16,944 nucleotides of DNA from Solirubrobacterales bacterium (GCA_016215085.1 JACRMD010000273.1:981-17924); one strand, 5' to 3'. Shown: positions 1-7,002, numbered from the stretch's first letter. Numbers and translations: made by a program. The notes: generated from the sequence alone by a model not told the origin.

Positions 1-809
1 GCCTCGTGGTGGCCGCGCCGGAAGCCCTCGATCCCGGGCGCCGGCGACCCGAGGGCGACCCCGGCCGTCCCCGCCGCGGCCGCCTCGTCGATCGCTCCCG
101 GCGGCGCCCAGCCCGCCACGAGGCCGGCCCCCAGCGGGACCAGCAGCGCCCGCGGGCCGCCGATGGCGACGGCCAGCGTCTCGGGCACGGCGCCCTCGGC
201 GTCGGCCCACACGACGAAGGCCTGGTGCTCCTGGCGCAGCGCGTAGCCCAGGCGGCGGCCGGCCGCGTCGGGGTCGACGGGCACGCCCGCGAGCACGTCG
301 CGCACCGTGGCGGCCCGCACGGCGTCGGCGCTGCGCACCCAGCGCTCGCGCTCGAGCGCGTACCGCTCCATCACCATGGTGCTGAACGCGTCGCCGGTCT
401 GGAACGTCGCGTCCGACAGCTCCTCCACCGCGTCGGCCACCGCCGCCTCGCCGTCGATCCGGCGGCGCACCTCGCCCACCGCCCAGCGCCACAGCGCGTG
501 CTGCGCGACGCGGTACGCGCGGCCCAGCTCGGCCACGGGCAGGTTGCGCCGGGCCAGCTCGCGGGCGAAGGCGATCGCCTGCGGCGGCGGGTCGAGGTCC
601 TCGAGGGCCACCGACCCCTGGACGAGCCCGACGACGAGTTGGACGTTGGCGACGACGCTGCTGCGCGCCACCTCGAGCAGGTCGGGATCGTCGTGGAGCA
701 GCGGCAGCTCCTCGACGAGCGCGCTCGCCGCGAGCTCGGCCAGCTCCTCGATCCCCGCCTCGGTCCCGGCCTCGAGGACCGCCTGCCGCCATGTCAGGAC
801 GTGCGGCAC
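1..809 (-). CDS. PucR-family transcriptional regulator (C-terminus cut by window edge)
   Basis: Reading the minus strand from GTG at 809-807 gives 269 residues without a stop, running off the left end. The first ~160 residues are mostly helical (LARRNLPVAELGRAYRVAQHALWRW at about 86-110), as in the N-terminal domain of PucR/CdaR-like regulators. From about residue 188 (GYALRQEHQAFVVWA) to 269 comes the GGDEF-like middle domain, ending in the family-typical GIEGFRRGHHE. The C-terminal PucR helix-turn-helix expected next lies outside the window. Such proteins are DNA-binding, ligand-responsive regulators of catabolic genes. The gene diverges from the acyl-CoA dehydrogenase at 915, a common regulator/target layout. 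No Shine-Dalgarno is visible before the GTG; a TAGGCT -10 eight bases upstream suggests a leaderless message. The family call is firm, the ligand is unknown, and the exact start is moderately sure. Confidence 0.82.
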   Translation of the reverse strand, partial: MPHVLTWRQAVLEAGTEAGIEELAELAASALVEELPLLHDDPDLLEVARSSVVANVQLVVGLVQGSVALEDLDPPPQAIAFARELARRNLPVAELGRAYRVAQHALWRWAVGEVRRRIDGEAAVADAVEELSDATFQTGDAFSTMVMERYALERERWVRSADAVRAATVRDVLAGVPVDPDAAGRRLGYALRQEHQAFVVWADAEGAVPETLAVAIGGPRALLVPLGAGLVAGWAPPGAIDEAAAAGTAGVALGSPAPGIEGFRRGHHE

Positions 810-817
810 GGTCGCGC

Positions 818-823
818 AGCCTA
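818..823 (-). promoter_or_regulatory. Candidate -10 (TAGGCT) for the PucR-type gene, leaderless
   Basis: On the minus strand TAGGCT (TANNNT type) ends 8 bases before the GTG at 809, so transcription would begin at or within about 3 bases of the start codon. The expected -35 zone (about 841-846) falls inside the dyad at 838-856. No ribosome-binding site lies between, which fits leaderless translation, known to be frequent in actinomycetes. This is a motif-based call only. Confidence 0.4.
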
Positions 824-837
824 GACCCCCACGCGCA

Positions 838-856
838 GGTGTGGCCCCACCACACC
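838..856. promoter_or_regulatory. 19-bp dyad, putative operator (site A) in the divergent promoter region
   Basis: GGTGTGG-CCCCA-CCACACC is a perfect 7-bp inverted repeat around a 5-bp spacer. It lies 29 bp upstream of the PucR-type start (809) and 58 bp upstream of the acyl-CoA dehydrogenase ATG (915). A near copy (17/19) precedes the DUF2236 gene at 2103-2121. The shape and position suit a dimeric repressor or activator site that could act on both divergent genes. Which protein binds it is not shown; the adjacent PucR-type regulator is the obvious candidate. Confidence 0.55.
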
Positions 857-914
857 GTGGCGCACGGCGCGGGGTGGCAAGCTGCCGTCCCGGAGCCACC
901 ACCGAGGAGCGACG

Positions 915-2072
915 ATGAGCACGGCACTGACCAGCAGCGACCTGACCGACGAGCAGCGCGACTTCGTCGCCGCGATCCGGGACTTCGCCCAGCGCGAGTG
1001 CGGCACCCGCGAGCAGCGCGACGCGCTCACGGGCCGCGGCCGCCACCCGCACAACCAGGACCTCTACCGCCGCGTGGCCGAGCTGGGCTGGCTGGGCGTC
1101 GCGATCCCGGAGGAGCACGGCGGCTCGGGCGGCGGGATGGTCGACCTCTGCCTCTTCCTGGAGGAGACCTCGCGCGGCATGCTGCCGATCGGCGGCTTCG
1201 GCGTGAGCATGATCGTCGCCGGCGCCTATGAGCGCTTCGGGACCCCCGAGCAGCAGGACGAGCTCCTGCGCGGCGTGGTCGCCGGCAACGTCGAGGCGAT
1301 CGCGATGAGCGAGCCGGGCGCCGGGTCCGACGTCGGCGCCCTGCAGTGCAAAGCCGAGCGCCGCGGCAGCGCGTACGTCGTCAACGGCCAGAAGACCTGG
1401 ATCAGCGAGGCGCACCTCGCCGAGCACGTCCTGCTGGTCTGCCGCACCGACAGCAGCGGCGGCAAGCACGAGGGCCTGACGATGCTCAGCATCCCGCGCG
1501 ACACGCCCGGGATGGAGATCCGGCCGATCGAGACGATGGGCGGCGAGGTCGTCAACGACGTGTTCTTCATCGACTGCGAGGTGCCGGCCGACCGCCTCCT
1601 CGGCACCGAGGGCGCCGCGTGGATGCAGCTCATGGCCGGCCTCAACGTCGAGCGGCTGATCCTCGCCGCGCTGCTGCTCGGCACCGCCCGGCGCGCGTTC
1701 GACGACACGTTGTCCTACATCAAGGAGCGCGAGCAGTTCGGCCGGCCGATCGGCTCGTTCCAGGCGCTCAAGCACCGCGTCGCCGACCTCGCGACCGAGC
1801 TCGAGTGCTGCCGGCTGCTGACCTACGACGTCGCGCGCAAGGTCGACGCCAACCCCGGCGCGCTGTTCCCCCGCGAGGCGTCGATGGCCAAGCTCAAGGT
1901 CACCGAGACGGCCAAGCGCATCGCGCTCGAGGGCATGCAGATGATGGGCGGCTACGGCTACGCCACCGAGTACGACATGGAGGGCCACGTCCGCACGACG
2001 CTGGTGTCGACGATCTACGGCGGCACGAGCGAGATCCAGCGCGACATCATCGGGCGCACGCTCGGGCTCTGA
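915..2072 (+). CDS. Acyl-CoA dehydrogenase family flavoprotein
   Basis: 385 residues, the normal family length. FAD-dependent alpha,beta-oxidation of an acyl-CoA, probably in the cytoplasm with electron transfer to ETF. Visible family motifs: SEPGAGSDVGAL (E133 within it), WISEA (W162), the C-terminal-domain arginine region REQFGRPIGSFQALKHRVADL, and QMMGGYGYATEY then IYGGTSEIQRDIIGRTLGL at the C-terminus. The usual catalytic Glu of the YEGT motif is Gly here (G369). Instead E246 in GLNVERLILA sits at the position used as base by isovaleryl- and long-chain acyl-CoA dehydrogenases, so the enzyme is probably active with that geometry. GAGGAG at 904-909, five bases before the ATG, supports the start. 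It diverges from the PucR-type gene. The substrate cannot be told from sequence; branched or medium/long acyl chains are plausible. Confidence 0.93.
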   Translation: MSTALTSSDLTDEQRDFVAAIRDFAQRECGTREQRDALTGRGRHPHNQDLYRRVAELGWLGVAIPEEHGGSGGGMVDLCLFLEETSRGMLPIGGFGVSMIVAGAYERFGTPEQQDELLRGVVAGNVEAIAMSEPGAGSDVGALQCKAERRGSAYVVNGQKTWISEAHLAEHVLLVCRTDSSGGKHEGLTMLSIPRDTPGMEIRPIETMGGEVVNDVFFIDCEVPADRLLGTEGAAWMQLMAGLNVERLILAALLLGTARRAFDDTLSYIKEREQFGRPIGSFQALKHRVADLATELECCRLLTYDVARKVDANPGALFPREASMAKLKVTETAKRIALEGMQMMGGYGYATEYDMEGHVRTTLVSTIYGGTSEIQRDIIGRTLGL

Positions 2073-2102
2073 GGTGGACGCGCCACCGCGCCGCGCCCGC
2101 GC

Positions 2103-2121
2103 GGTGGCGCCCCACCACACC
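2103..2121. promoter_or_regulatory. Second copy of the 19-bp dyad (site B) before the DUF2236 gene
   Basis: GGTGGCGCCCCACCACACC matches site A at 838-856 in 17 of 19 positions, including a 14-base exact run (GCCCCACCACACCG, 2109-2122 and 844-857). The left half-site is degraded (5/7 to the symmetric form). It lies in the 81-bp gap between the acyl-CoA dehydrogenase stop and the ATG at 2154. This suggests the DUF2236 gene has its own promoter under the same regulator as the divergent pair. Confidence 0.5.
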
Positions 2122-2153
2122 GGCGTCCGGCCGATCAGGGGGATCCTCCGGGC

Positions 2154-3068
2154 ATGTCCTCCGTCCTGCCACCGCCCGAGGAGTACGAGCGCCTGGCGCC
2201 GCGGCCCGGCTCGCCGGTCTGGCGGGCGTTCAACGACCCGCGGATGTTCGCCACGTCGGGCTACGCGACGCTGCTGCAGGTCGCGCACCCGACCGTCGGC
2301 CACGGGGTCCACCAGTACTCGTCCTTTACGAAGGACCCGTGGGGCCGGCTCCTGCGGACGCTCGACTACGTCCACGGGACGATCTACGGGGGCCCGGAGC
2401 TCGCGGGGACGATCGGCCGGCGCGTGCGCGAGATGCACCGCACGATCAAGGGCACGAAGCCCGACGGCTCGCGCTACCACGCGATGGAGCCCGAGGCCTT
2501 CGCCTGGGTGCACGCCACGCTCGGCGCCGCGATCGTCCACGGCAACCGCGCGTTCGCCACGCCGATGGGTCGCGACGAGCGCGAGGCGTTCTGGGCGCAG
2601 TGGCTCGACGTCGGGCGCCTGATCGGCGTCCGGGCGCGCGACCTGCCGGGCGACTGGGACGGCGCGCAGGCGTACGTCGACCGCATGGTCGACGAGGTGC
2701 TCGAGTGGACGCCGGCGATCCCCGAGGTCATGGCCACGCTGGAGCGCCCGCTGCCGCCCGACCTCCCCGGCCTCGGGCCCGGGGTCTGGCGCGTCGTGAG
2801 CGCCCCGCTCTCGCTCCAGGTGCGCGTCGCCACGACAGGCCTCCTGCCCCCGAGGCTGCGCACGCGGCTGCGCCTGCGCTACACCCGGCGCGACGAGGCG
2901 ACCTTCCGGGCGGTCGCCGCGGCGTCCCGCGCCGCCGGGCCGGTGCTGCGGGGCCGCCTGCGGGAGTTCGGGCCGCAGTACGTCCGCTGGCGCCGCGAGG
3001 CGCTGGCGCGCGGCGACGTGGCCAACCCGTCCTACGCGCCGCAGCCGCGCGCGGCGGTGCCGGCCTAG
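2154..3068 (+). CDS. DUF2236 (MpaB / latex-clearing-protein type) oxygenase-like protein
   Basis: 304 residues. The N-terminal two thirds matches the DUF2236 / 'ER-bound oxygenase mpaB' fold, which includes heme-b rubber oxygenase Lcp and fungal MpaB. Visible elements are AHPTVGHGVHQYSSF (residues 44-58; H45, H50, H53), DPWGRLLRT (61-69), VREMHRTIKG (91-100) and the WVHATL helix (118-123). The conserved histidines and arginine in these blocks are the likely heme-pocket residues by analogy with Lcp, but I cannot assign the axial ligand. The C-terminal ~80 residues are Arg/Pro rich. No signal peptide is seen, so it is probably cytoplasmic or membrane-associated. It lies 81 bp after the acyl-CoA dehydrogenase in the same direction, with its own copy of the dyad. 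Family call fairly sure; substrate unknown. Confidence 0.8.
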   Translation: MSSVLPPPEEYERLAPRPGSPVWRAFNDPRMFATSGYATLLQVAHPTVGHGVHQYSSFTKDPWGRLLRTLDYVHGTIYGGPELAGTIGRRVREMHRTIKGTKPDGSRYHAMEPEAFAWVHATLGAAIVHGNRAFATPMGRDEREAFWAQWLDVGRLIGVRARDLPGDWDGAQAYVDRMVDEVLEWTPAIPEVMATLERPLPPDLPGLGPGVWRVVSAPLSLQVRVATTGLLPPRLRTRLRLRYTRRDEATFRAVAAASRAAGPVLRGRLREFGPQYVRWRREALARGDVANPSYAPQPRAAVPA

Positions 3069-3085
3069 CCGCGCCCTCCAACGAC

Positions 3086-3109
3086 GAAGGCCCGCTGTGG
3101 CGGGCCTTC
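3086..3109. terminator. Intrinsic-type terminator hairpin
   Basis: A perfect 10-bp stem (GAAGGCCCGC / GCGGGCCTTC) with a TGTG loop. It sits 18 bases after the DUF2236 stop and 6 bases past the 3' end of the oppositely oriented tRNA-Ile, so it could end both transcripts. Neither side has a strong T tract, which is usual for GC-rich genomes. Confidence 0.7.
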
Positions 3110-3114
3110 CGTCA

Positions 3115-3188
<74 letters not shown>

Positions 3189-3199
3189 GTGGAGCGGGC

Positions 3200-3228
3200 A
3201 GTGTAGCGATTGCGCGCGCGCCGGTCAG
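3200..3228 (-). promoter_or_regulatory. Promoter for tRNA-Ile overlapping the parB stop codon
   Basis: Minus strand: -35 CTGACC (3228-3223, 4/6 to TTGACA), a 17-bp spacer, and -10 TACACT (3205-3200). Transcription would start near 3193, about 5 bases before the tRNA. The -35 includes the parB TGA stop (3227-3225). The 12-base core TCGCTACACTGC (3198-3209) is identical to the one in front of rpmH (9235-9246). Confidence 0.6.
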
Positions 3229-4094
3229 GCGCCGTGGCGGACCTTCCGGGCCAGCTCGTGGGCCTCCTCGGGGGAGGCCACCGCGAGCTCCACCTTGTAG
3301 CCCGTGCCCCGCGGCCGGACGCGCACCTCGGTGCCCAGCGCGCCGCCGAGGGCGTCGGCGATCTCGGCGACCGCGGCCTCCTGGTCGGGATGCAGGGCGG
3401 CGGCGCCCCGCCGCCGCTCGCGCGGCGCGTCGTTGCTGTGCCGGGCGTGCTCCTCGGTGACGCGCACCGACCAGCCGTGGCCGGCGGCGTCGCGCGCCAG
3501 GCGCTTGCGCTCGGCGTGGTCCTCGGCCAGCAGCAGCGCACGGCCGTGGCCCTCGGTGAGCGTGCCGTCCTCGAGCAGCGCCAGCGCCTCGTCGGGCAGG
3601 TCCAGCAGCCGCAGCAGGTTGGAGACCGCCACGCGGGAGCGGCCGACCCGCCTGCCGACCTCCTCGCGCGTGAGCCCGAGGTCCTCCACCAGGGCGGCGA
3701 CCGCGCGGGCCTCCTCCACCGGGTTGAGGTCCTCACGGGCCATGTTCTCGACGAGCGCGACCTCCAGCGACGCCGCGTCGTCGCGGTCCTGCACGAGCGC
3801 GGGGACCTGCTCGAGCCCGGCGAGCCGCGCCGCGCGCCAGCGCCGCTCGCCGGCGACGATCTCGTAGGTGCCGCCGGGCCGCGGCCGGACGATCACCGGC
3901 TGGAGGACGCCGCGCTCGGCGACCGAGCCGGCGAGCGCCTGCAGGGCCTCCTGGTCGAAGCGCCGCCGGGGCTGGCCCGGGTTGGGCTTGACGAGCTCGA
4001 CGGGCAGGTCGCGCAGCTCGGGGCCAGCGTCGCCGGCCTCCTCGGCGGGCTGGGAGACGCTGAGGATCGCCGCGAGGCCGTGCTGGCTAGCCAC
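3225..4094 (-). CDS. parB: Chromosome-partitioning protein ParB (parS-binding CTPase)
   Basis: 289 residues. ParB binds parS, spreads or slides as a CTP-dependent clamp and recruits SMC, working with ParA to segregate the origin. Domains: N-terminal ParA-interacting stretch (MASQHGLAAIL), ParB/Srx CTP-binding domain with GERRWRA (82-88) and VENMAREDLNPVEEA (115-129), helix-turn-helix (about 141-165, LTREEVGRRVGRSRVAVSNLL), and a C-terminal dimerisation domain from about 225. Its start overlaps the end of parA by 8 bases. GTG at 4094-4092 is chosen because a strong AAGGAGG lies nine bases upstream inside parA. Both likely target sites are nearby (5638-5653 and 7003-7018). Confidence 0.97.
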   Translation of the reverse strand: MASQHGLAAILSVSQPAEEAGDAGPELRDLPVELVKPNPGQPRRRFDQEALQALAGSVAERGVLQPVIVRPRPGGTYEIVAGERRWRAARLAGLEQVPALVQDRDDAASLEVALVENMAREDLNPVEEARAVAALVEDLGLTREEVGRRVGRSRVAVSNLLRLLDLPDEALALLEDGTLTEGHGRALLLAEDHAERKRLARDAAGHGWSVRVTEEHARHSNDAPRERRRGAAALHPDQEAAVAEIADALGGALGTEVRVRPRGTGYKVELAVASPEEAHELARKVRHGA

Positions 4095-4845
4095 GGGCAG
4101 CGACCTCCTTGGCCAGCTCGAAGTACGCGTCGGCCCCCGCGCAGTGAGGGTCGTAGTGGATGACGGGCCGCCCGTAGCTGGGCGCCTCGCCGATCCGGAC
4201 GTTGCGCGGGATCACCGTGTCGAAGACGAGGTCGGGGAAGTGCTCGCGCACCTCGCGCTCGACGTCGCGGGCCAGCCGCGTGCGCCCGTCGTGCATCGTC
4301 AGCAGCATCCCCGCCACGGCCAGGCGCGGGTTGAGCTCGCGCTGGACGAGCGCCAGCGTGTCGAGCAGGCCCGCAAGCCCCTCGAGCGCGAAGTACTCCG
4401 TCTGCACCGGCACGATCACCCGGTCGGCGGCGACCAGGGCGTTCACCGTCAGCGGGCCCAACGACGGCGGGCAGTCGAGGATGGTGTACGCGAAGCGGTC
4501 GCGGATCGGCGCCAGCGCCTCGACCAGCCGGCGCTCGGAGCCCGGCTGGCGCGGCAGCTCGACGTTCGCGCCCGCGAGGTCCGGGGAGGCGGGGATGACC
4601 TTCAGCCGCTCGATGTCGGTGTCGGTCAGCGCCTCCTCGGCCGTCGCCCGGCCGGCGAGCACGTCGTAGATGCCGGGCACCGCGTCCTTCGGGAGGCCGA
4701 GCCCCACGGTGGCGTTCGCCTGGGGGTCGATGTCGACCAGGAGCGTGTCGTAGCCCGCCTCCGCGATGCAGGCAGCGACGTTGACCGCGGTGGTCGTCTT
4801 CCCGACGCCGCCCTTCTGGTTCGCGATGGCGTAGACCGTGCCCAT
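4087..4845 (-). CDS. parA: Chromosome-partitioning ATPase ParA (Soj)
   Basis: 252 residues from ATG at 4845. ParA is a nucleoid-bound Walker ATPase that positions ParB-parS complexes. The deviant Walker A KGGVGKTT (11-18, with signature K11 and K16) follows the short N-terminal MGTVYAIANQ. Walker A' is VDIDPQ (37-42) and Walker B is ILDCPPSLG. A GTG 39 bases upstream (4884) is in frame and would add 13 residues, but ParA proteins normally begin just before the first beta strand, and that codon falls next to the palindrome at 4885-4908. The start codon is preceded only by a weak GGGCGGA. The gene follows rsmG by 78 bases and overlaps parB. Confidence 0.96.
   Translation of the reverse strand: MGTVYAIANQKGGVGKTTTAVNVAACIAEAGYDTLLVDIDPQANATVGLGLPKDAVPGIYDVLAGRATAEEALTDTDIERLKVIPASPDLAGANVELPRQPGSERRLVEALAPIRDRFAYTILDCPPSLGPLTVNALVAADRVIVPVQTEYFALEGLAGLLDTLALVQRELNPRLAVAGMLLTMHDGRTRLARDVEREVREHFPDLVFDTVIPRNVRIGEAPSYGRPVIHYDPHCAGADAYFELAKEVAARG
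4104..4110 (-). promoter_or_regulatory. Shine-Dalgarno AAGGAGG fixing the GTG start of parB
   Basis: A full-strength AAGGAGG inside the 3' end of parA, nine bases before GTG at 4094. It supports translational coupling of parA and parB and decides the parB start. Confidence 0.85.
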
Positions 4846-4884
4846 TCCGCCCGGAAGGTAGCGGCGAAGGCGGTCGGACGGCAC

Positions 4885-4908
4885 GGGCGATTCGCCGGCG
4901 AACCGCCC
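4885..4908. promoter_or_regulatory. 24-bp near-perfect palindrome between rsmG and parA
   Basis: Outer arms GGGCG/CGCCC surround the perfect 12-bp palindrome TTCGCCGGCGAA (4891-4902), with a single mismatched pair (4890/4903). It lies 15 bases after the rsmG stop and 39 bases before the parA ATG. It could be an operator (ParA or ParB autoregulation, or another dimer), or an RNA hairpin acting as a weak terminator or attenuator. No T run follows it. It does not resemble parS. Confidence 0.5.
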
Positions 4909-4923
4909 ACCTCGACCTCCACC

Positions 4924-5628
4924 TCAGGCTCCGAGCGGCCGTTTGCGGGCCATTCCCGGTCGACGGGGATAGCCGGGCGGTGTGTCCCGAACCTTCGAGT
5001 AGAGGTGGAGGTGCCGTGCTTCGGCGGCCGGGAAGGGGCGTACCTCGAGGACCTCGGCCGGCCCCAGCCCGAGGAACGCGGCCGCGGCAGCGCCCGCGGC
5101 CTCCTCCTCGCCATCCCGCCGGCCCTTCCACGCGACGAGCTGCCCACCGAGGCGCAGCAGGGGCGCCGCGTACTCGGCCAGGACGCTCAACGGGGCCAGC
5201 GCGCGGGCGGTGACGACGTCGCACGCGCCCAGCCCGGCCGCCCACTCCTCCGCGCGGGCGTGCACCACCTCGACCCGGGTGAGCGCGGCCTCCGCCGCGG
5301 CGCGCCGCAGGAACGCGCACTTCTTGCCCACGGACTCGACCAGGACGACGCGGGCCTCCGGGAGGGCGGCGGCGAGGGCAAGCCCCGGGAAGCCTCCGCC
5401 GGCGCCGAGGTCGGCCAGGACGCCGGCGGTGCGCACACCAGGGACCGCGAGCCCGGCCAGGGAGTCGGCGACGTGGACGTCGACGGCCTCGGCCGGGTCG
5501 CGGACCGTGGTGATCGAGGTGGGCTCCTCCACGACCAGGCGGAGGACGGTCGCGAGCGGGGCCGGCGCCGTGGACGGGAGGTCCCAGGCGGCGGCCAGCT
5601 CGCGGAGGCGATCGTCGACGGCGGGCAC
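4924..5628 (-). CDS. rsmG: 16S rRNA (guanine527-N7)-methyltransferase RsmG
   Basis: 234 residues. It methylates N7 of G527 in 16S rRNA using S-adenosylmethionine; loss gives low-level streptomycin resistance in other bacteria. Visible: HVADSL (52-57), SAM-binding DLGAGGGFPG (73-82), ESVGKKCAFL (98-107), TARALAPL (140-147), and the hallmark C-terminal TPPGYPRRPGMARKRPL. Length and motifs match the family. GTG at 5628 is chosen as the only good start that keeps the normal N-terminus, but no clear ribosome-binding site precedes it. A parS site lies 9 bases upstream, so promoter or leader and parS may overlap. Confidence 0.95.
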   Translation of the reverse strand: MPAVDDRLRELAAAWDLPSTAPAPLATVLRLVVEEPTSITTVRDPAEAVDVHVADSLAGLAVPGVRTAGVLADLGAGGGFPGLALAAALPEARVVLVESVGKKCAFLRRAAAEAALTRVEVVHARAEEWAAGLGACDVVTARALAPLSVLAEYAAPLLRLGGQLVAWKGRRDGEEEAAGAAAAAFLGLGPAEVLEVRPFPAAEARHLHLYSKVRDTPPGYPRRPGMARKRPLGA

Positions 5629-5637
5629 CGGGGACAG

Positions 5638-5653
5638 CGTTTCACGTGAAACG
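5638..5653. other. parS centromere site 1
   Basis: CGTTTCACGTGAAACG, a perfect 16-bp palindrome. Its 14-bp core GTTTCACGTGAAAC equals the core of the universal parS consensus (TGTTTCACGTGAAACA). It lies between the beta-helix gene stop and the rsmG start, within a few kb of parB and about 3.6 kb from the origin. Confidence 0.95.
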
Positions 5654-5671
5654 CCGTCCCCGCCCGCTGCC

Positions 5672-6934
5672 CTACGGCTGGGTCTCGATGGCCCCGATGT
5701 CGACGTAGTTCGGGTCGCCGATGCCGGCGTTCGCCTTCTCCGGCACGTCGGCGCGGCCCTTGCCGTACAGGTCCGCCGCGGGCGACCCGTCGGCCACGGC
5801 CTCGTCCACGCCGGCGCTCGTGGGCCGAAGGCGGTAGTCCGAGGTGGACGGGTCCACGAACCGCACGCCGGTCTTGTCCGGCCGGCCCACGAGGTTGCGG
5901 CGCGGGTAGTAGACCGACGCGGGATCCACCACGACGAACTTGTACGCGATGTTGTTCCGCACGTCGGCGCGCACCACGGACTTCTGGAGGACGACGTCGC
6001 CGCCCCCGTTGTCCACGGCCGTGTTGTTGACCATCACCAGGTTCGTGACGTCGTAGAGGTTCATGCCGAACCACTGCGACCCCGACCGCACCACGAGGTT
6101 GTTGGCGATCGTCATGTCGTCGACGCGCCCGTCCTTGGTGAAGATCCCCTGCGCCTGGTTGTCGTGCAGGTAGTTGCCGACGATCCGCAGCCGCGTCCCG
6201 CCCGCGTAGGTCCGGATCACGTCCGCGTGCACGACCCCGTCGTAGCTCACGACGTTCGTGAACTCGTTGCCCTGCACCACGACGTCGTCGAAGTTGCGCA
6301 GGTTGAGCGCGACGACGCCGACGCGCGAGAACACGTTGTCGCGGAACGTGATCGCGGTGACCTTCGGCTCCGTGCCGGCGGCCGACGAGAAGATCACCGC
6401 GTTGCTCGTCGGCGCGCTCCAGCGGTTGCGCGACACCTCGACGCGGGTGGTCCCCTCCTGGAACACGATCCCACCGGTGATCTGGTTGTCGCGGAGCGCG
6501 ACGTCGCGCACCTTGGCCGTCAGCTCCCCGCCGCCGAGGCGGAAGCGCTCCACGGCCACGTAGCCGCCCCACAGGCGCAGCTTCGAGACTTCCGGGGTCT
6601 CGCCGGTGTACGCCCGGAGCGTCACCCAGCCCGTCCGTGCACCGGCCTTGAGCTCGGCCGTGCCGTAGCTCCCACGGCGGACCAGCACGACCGACCCCGA
6701 GGGGGCGGCCGTGACGGCGCGCTGCAGGGTGCACCACGGCGTCGTCACGGACACGTCCGCGACCGAGCGACTGTCACTGCATGGCCCGCCGACCGAACTG
6801 CGATCGACGACCAAGGCTCCCGCGGCTAGGGCCCGCGGCGTACCCGAGGATGCGGCGAGCGCGCAGCTCGCCAGGGCGATCCCGAGGATCGCTCCTCCCT
6901 TTCTCGTACCCCACACGGCGCGGCATCCTGCCAC
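5672..6934 (-). CDS. Secreted right-handed parallel beta-helix protein
   Basis: 420 residues from GTG at 6934; GTG at 6916 (residue 7) is an alternative with AGGA ten bases upstream. A Sec signal peptide is visible: basic GTRKGG, hydrophobic AILGIALASCALA, and a likely cut after RALA (about residue 38). The mature part is a run of short beta-strand repeats with asparagine-ladder turns (ANNLVVRSG, VNNTAVDNG, RNNIAYKF), the mark of pectate-lyase-like right-handed beta-helices. It ends in YVDIGAIE, the usual C-terminal motif of this group. The fold is clear; function is not. It could be a polysaccharide lyase, epimerase, or surface-binding protein, and I cannot pick catalytic residues. It lies between jag and rsmG with a parS on each side, and is unrelated to its housekeeping neighbours. 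Confidence 0.85.
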   Translation of the reverse strand: MAGCRAVWGTRKGGAILGIALASCALAASSGTPRALAAGALVVDRSSVGGPCSDSRSVADVSVTTPWCTLQRAVTAAPSGSVVLVRRGSYGTAELKAGARTGWVTLRAYTGETPEVSKLRLWGGYVAVERFRLGGGELTAKVRDVALRDNQITGGIVFQEGTTRVEVSRNRWSAPTSNAVIFSSAAGTEPKVTAITFRDNVFSRVGVVALNLRNFDDVVVQGNEFTNVVSYDGVVHADVIRTYAGGTRLRIVGNYLHDNQAQGIFTKDGRVDDMTIANNLVVRSGSQWFGMNLYDVTNLVMVNNTAVDNGGGDVVLQKSVVRADVRNNIAYKFVVVDPASVYYPRRNLVGRPDKTGVRFVDPSTSDYRLRPTSAGVDEAVADGSPAADLYGKGRADVPEKANAGIGDPNYVDIGAIETQP

Positions 6935-7002
6935 ACGGAAACCGCGCTCAAACTCTGTTCACCCGAGGGATTCCGGTGCGTTCGACAGCAACCGAACCCA
7001 CC

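Noticed and set aside
6..824. A 272-codon plus-strand frame at the left edge
   Set aside because: The minus strand reads as a PucR-family protein with recognisable domains; the plus frame is its low-complexity shadow.
4846..4884. Upstream GTG start for parA giving 13 extra residues
   Set aside because: The added residues (MPSDRLRRYLPGG) are not typical of ParA, and the codon abuts the palindrome; ATG at 4845 gives the standard N-terminus.
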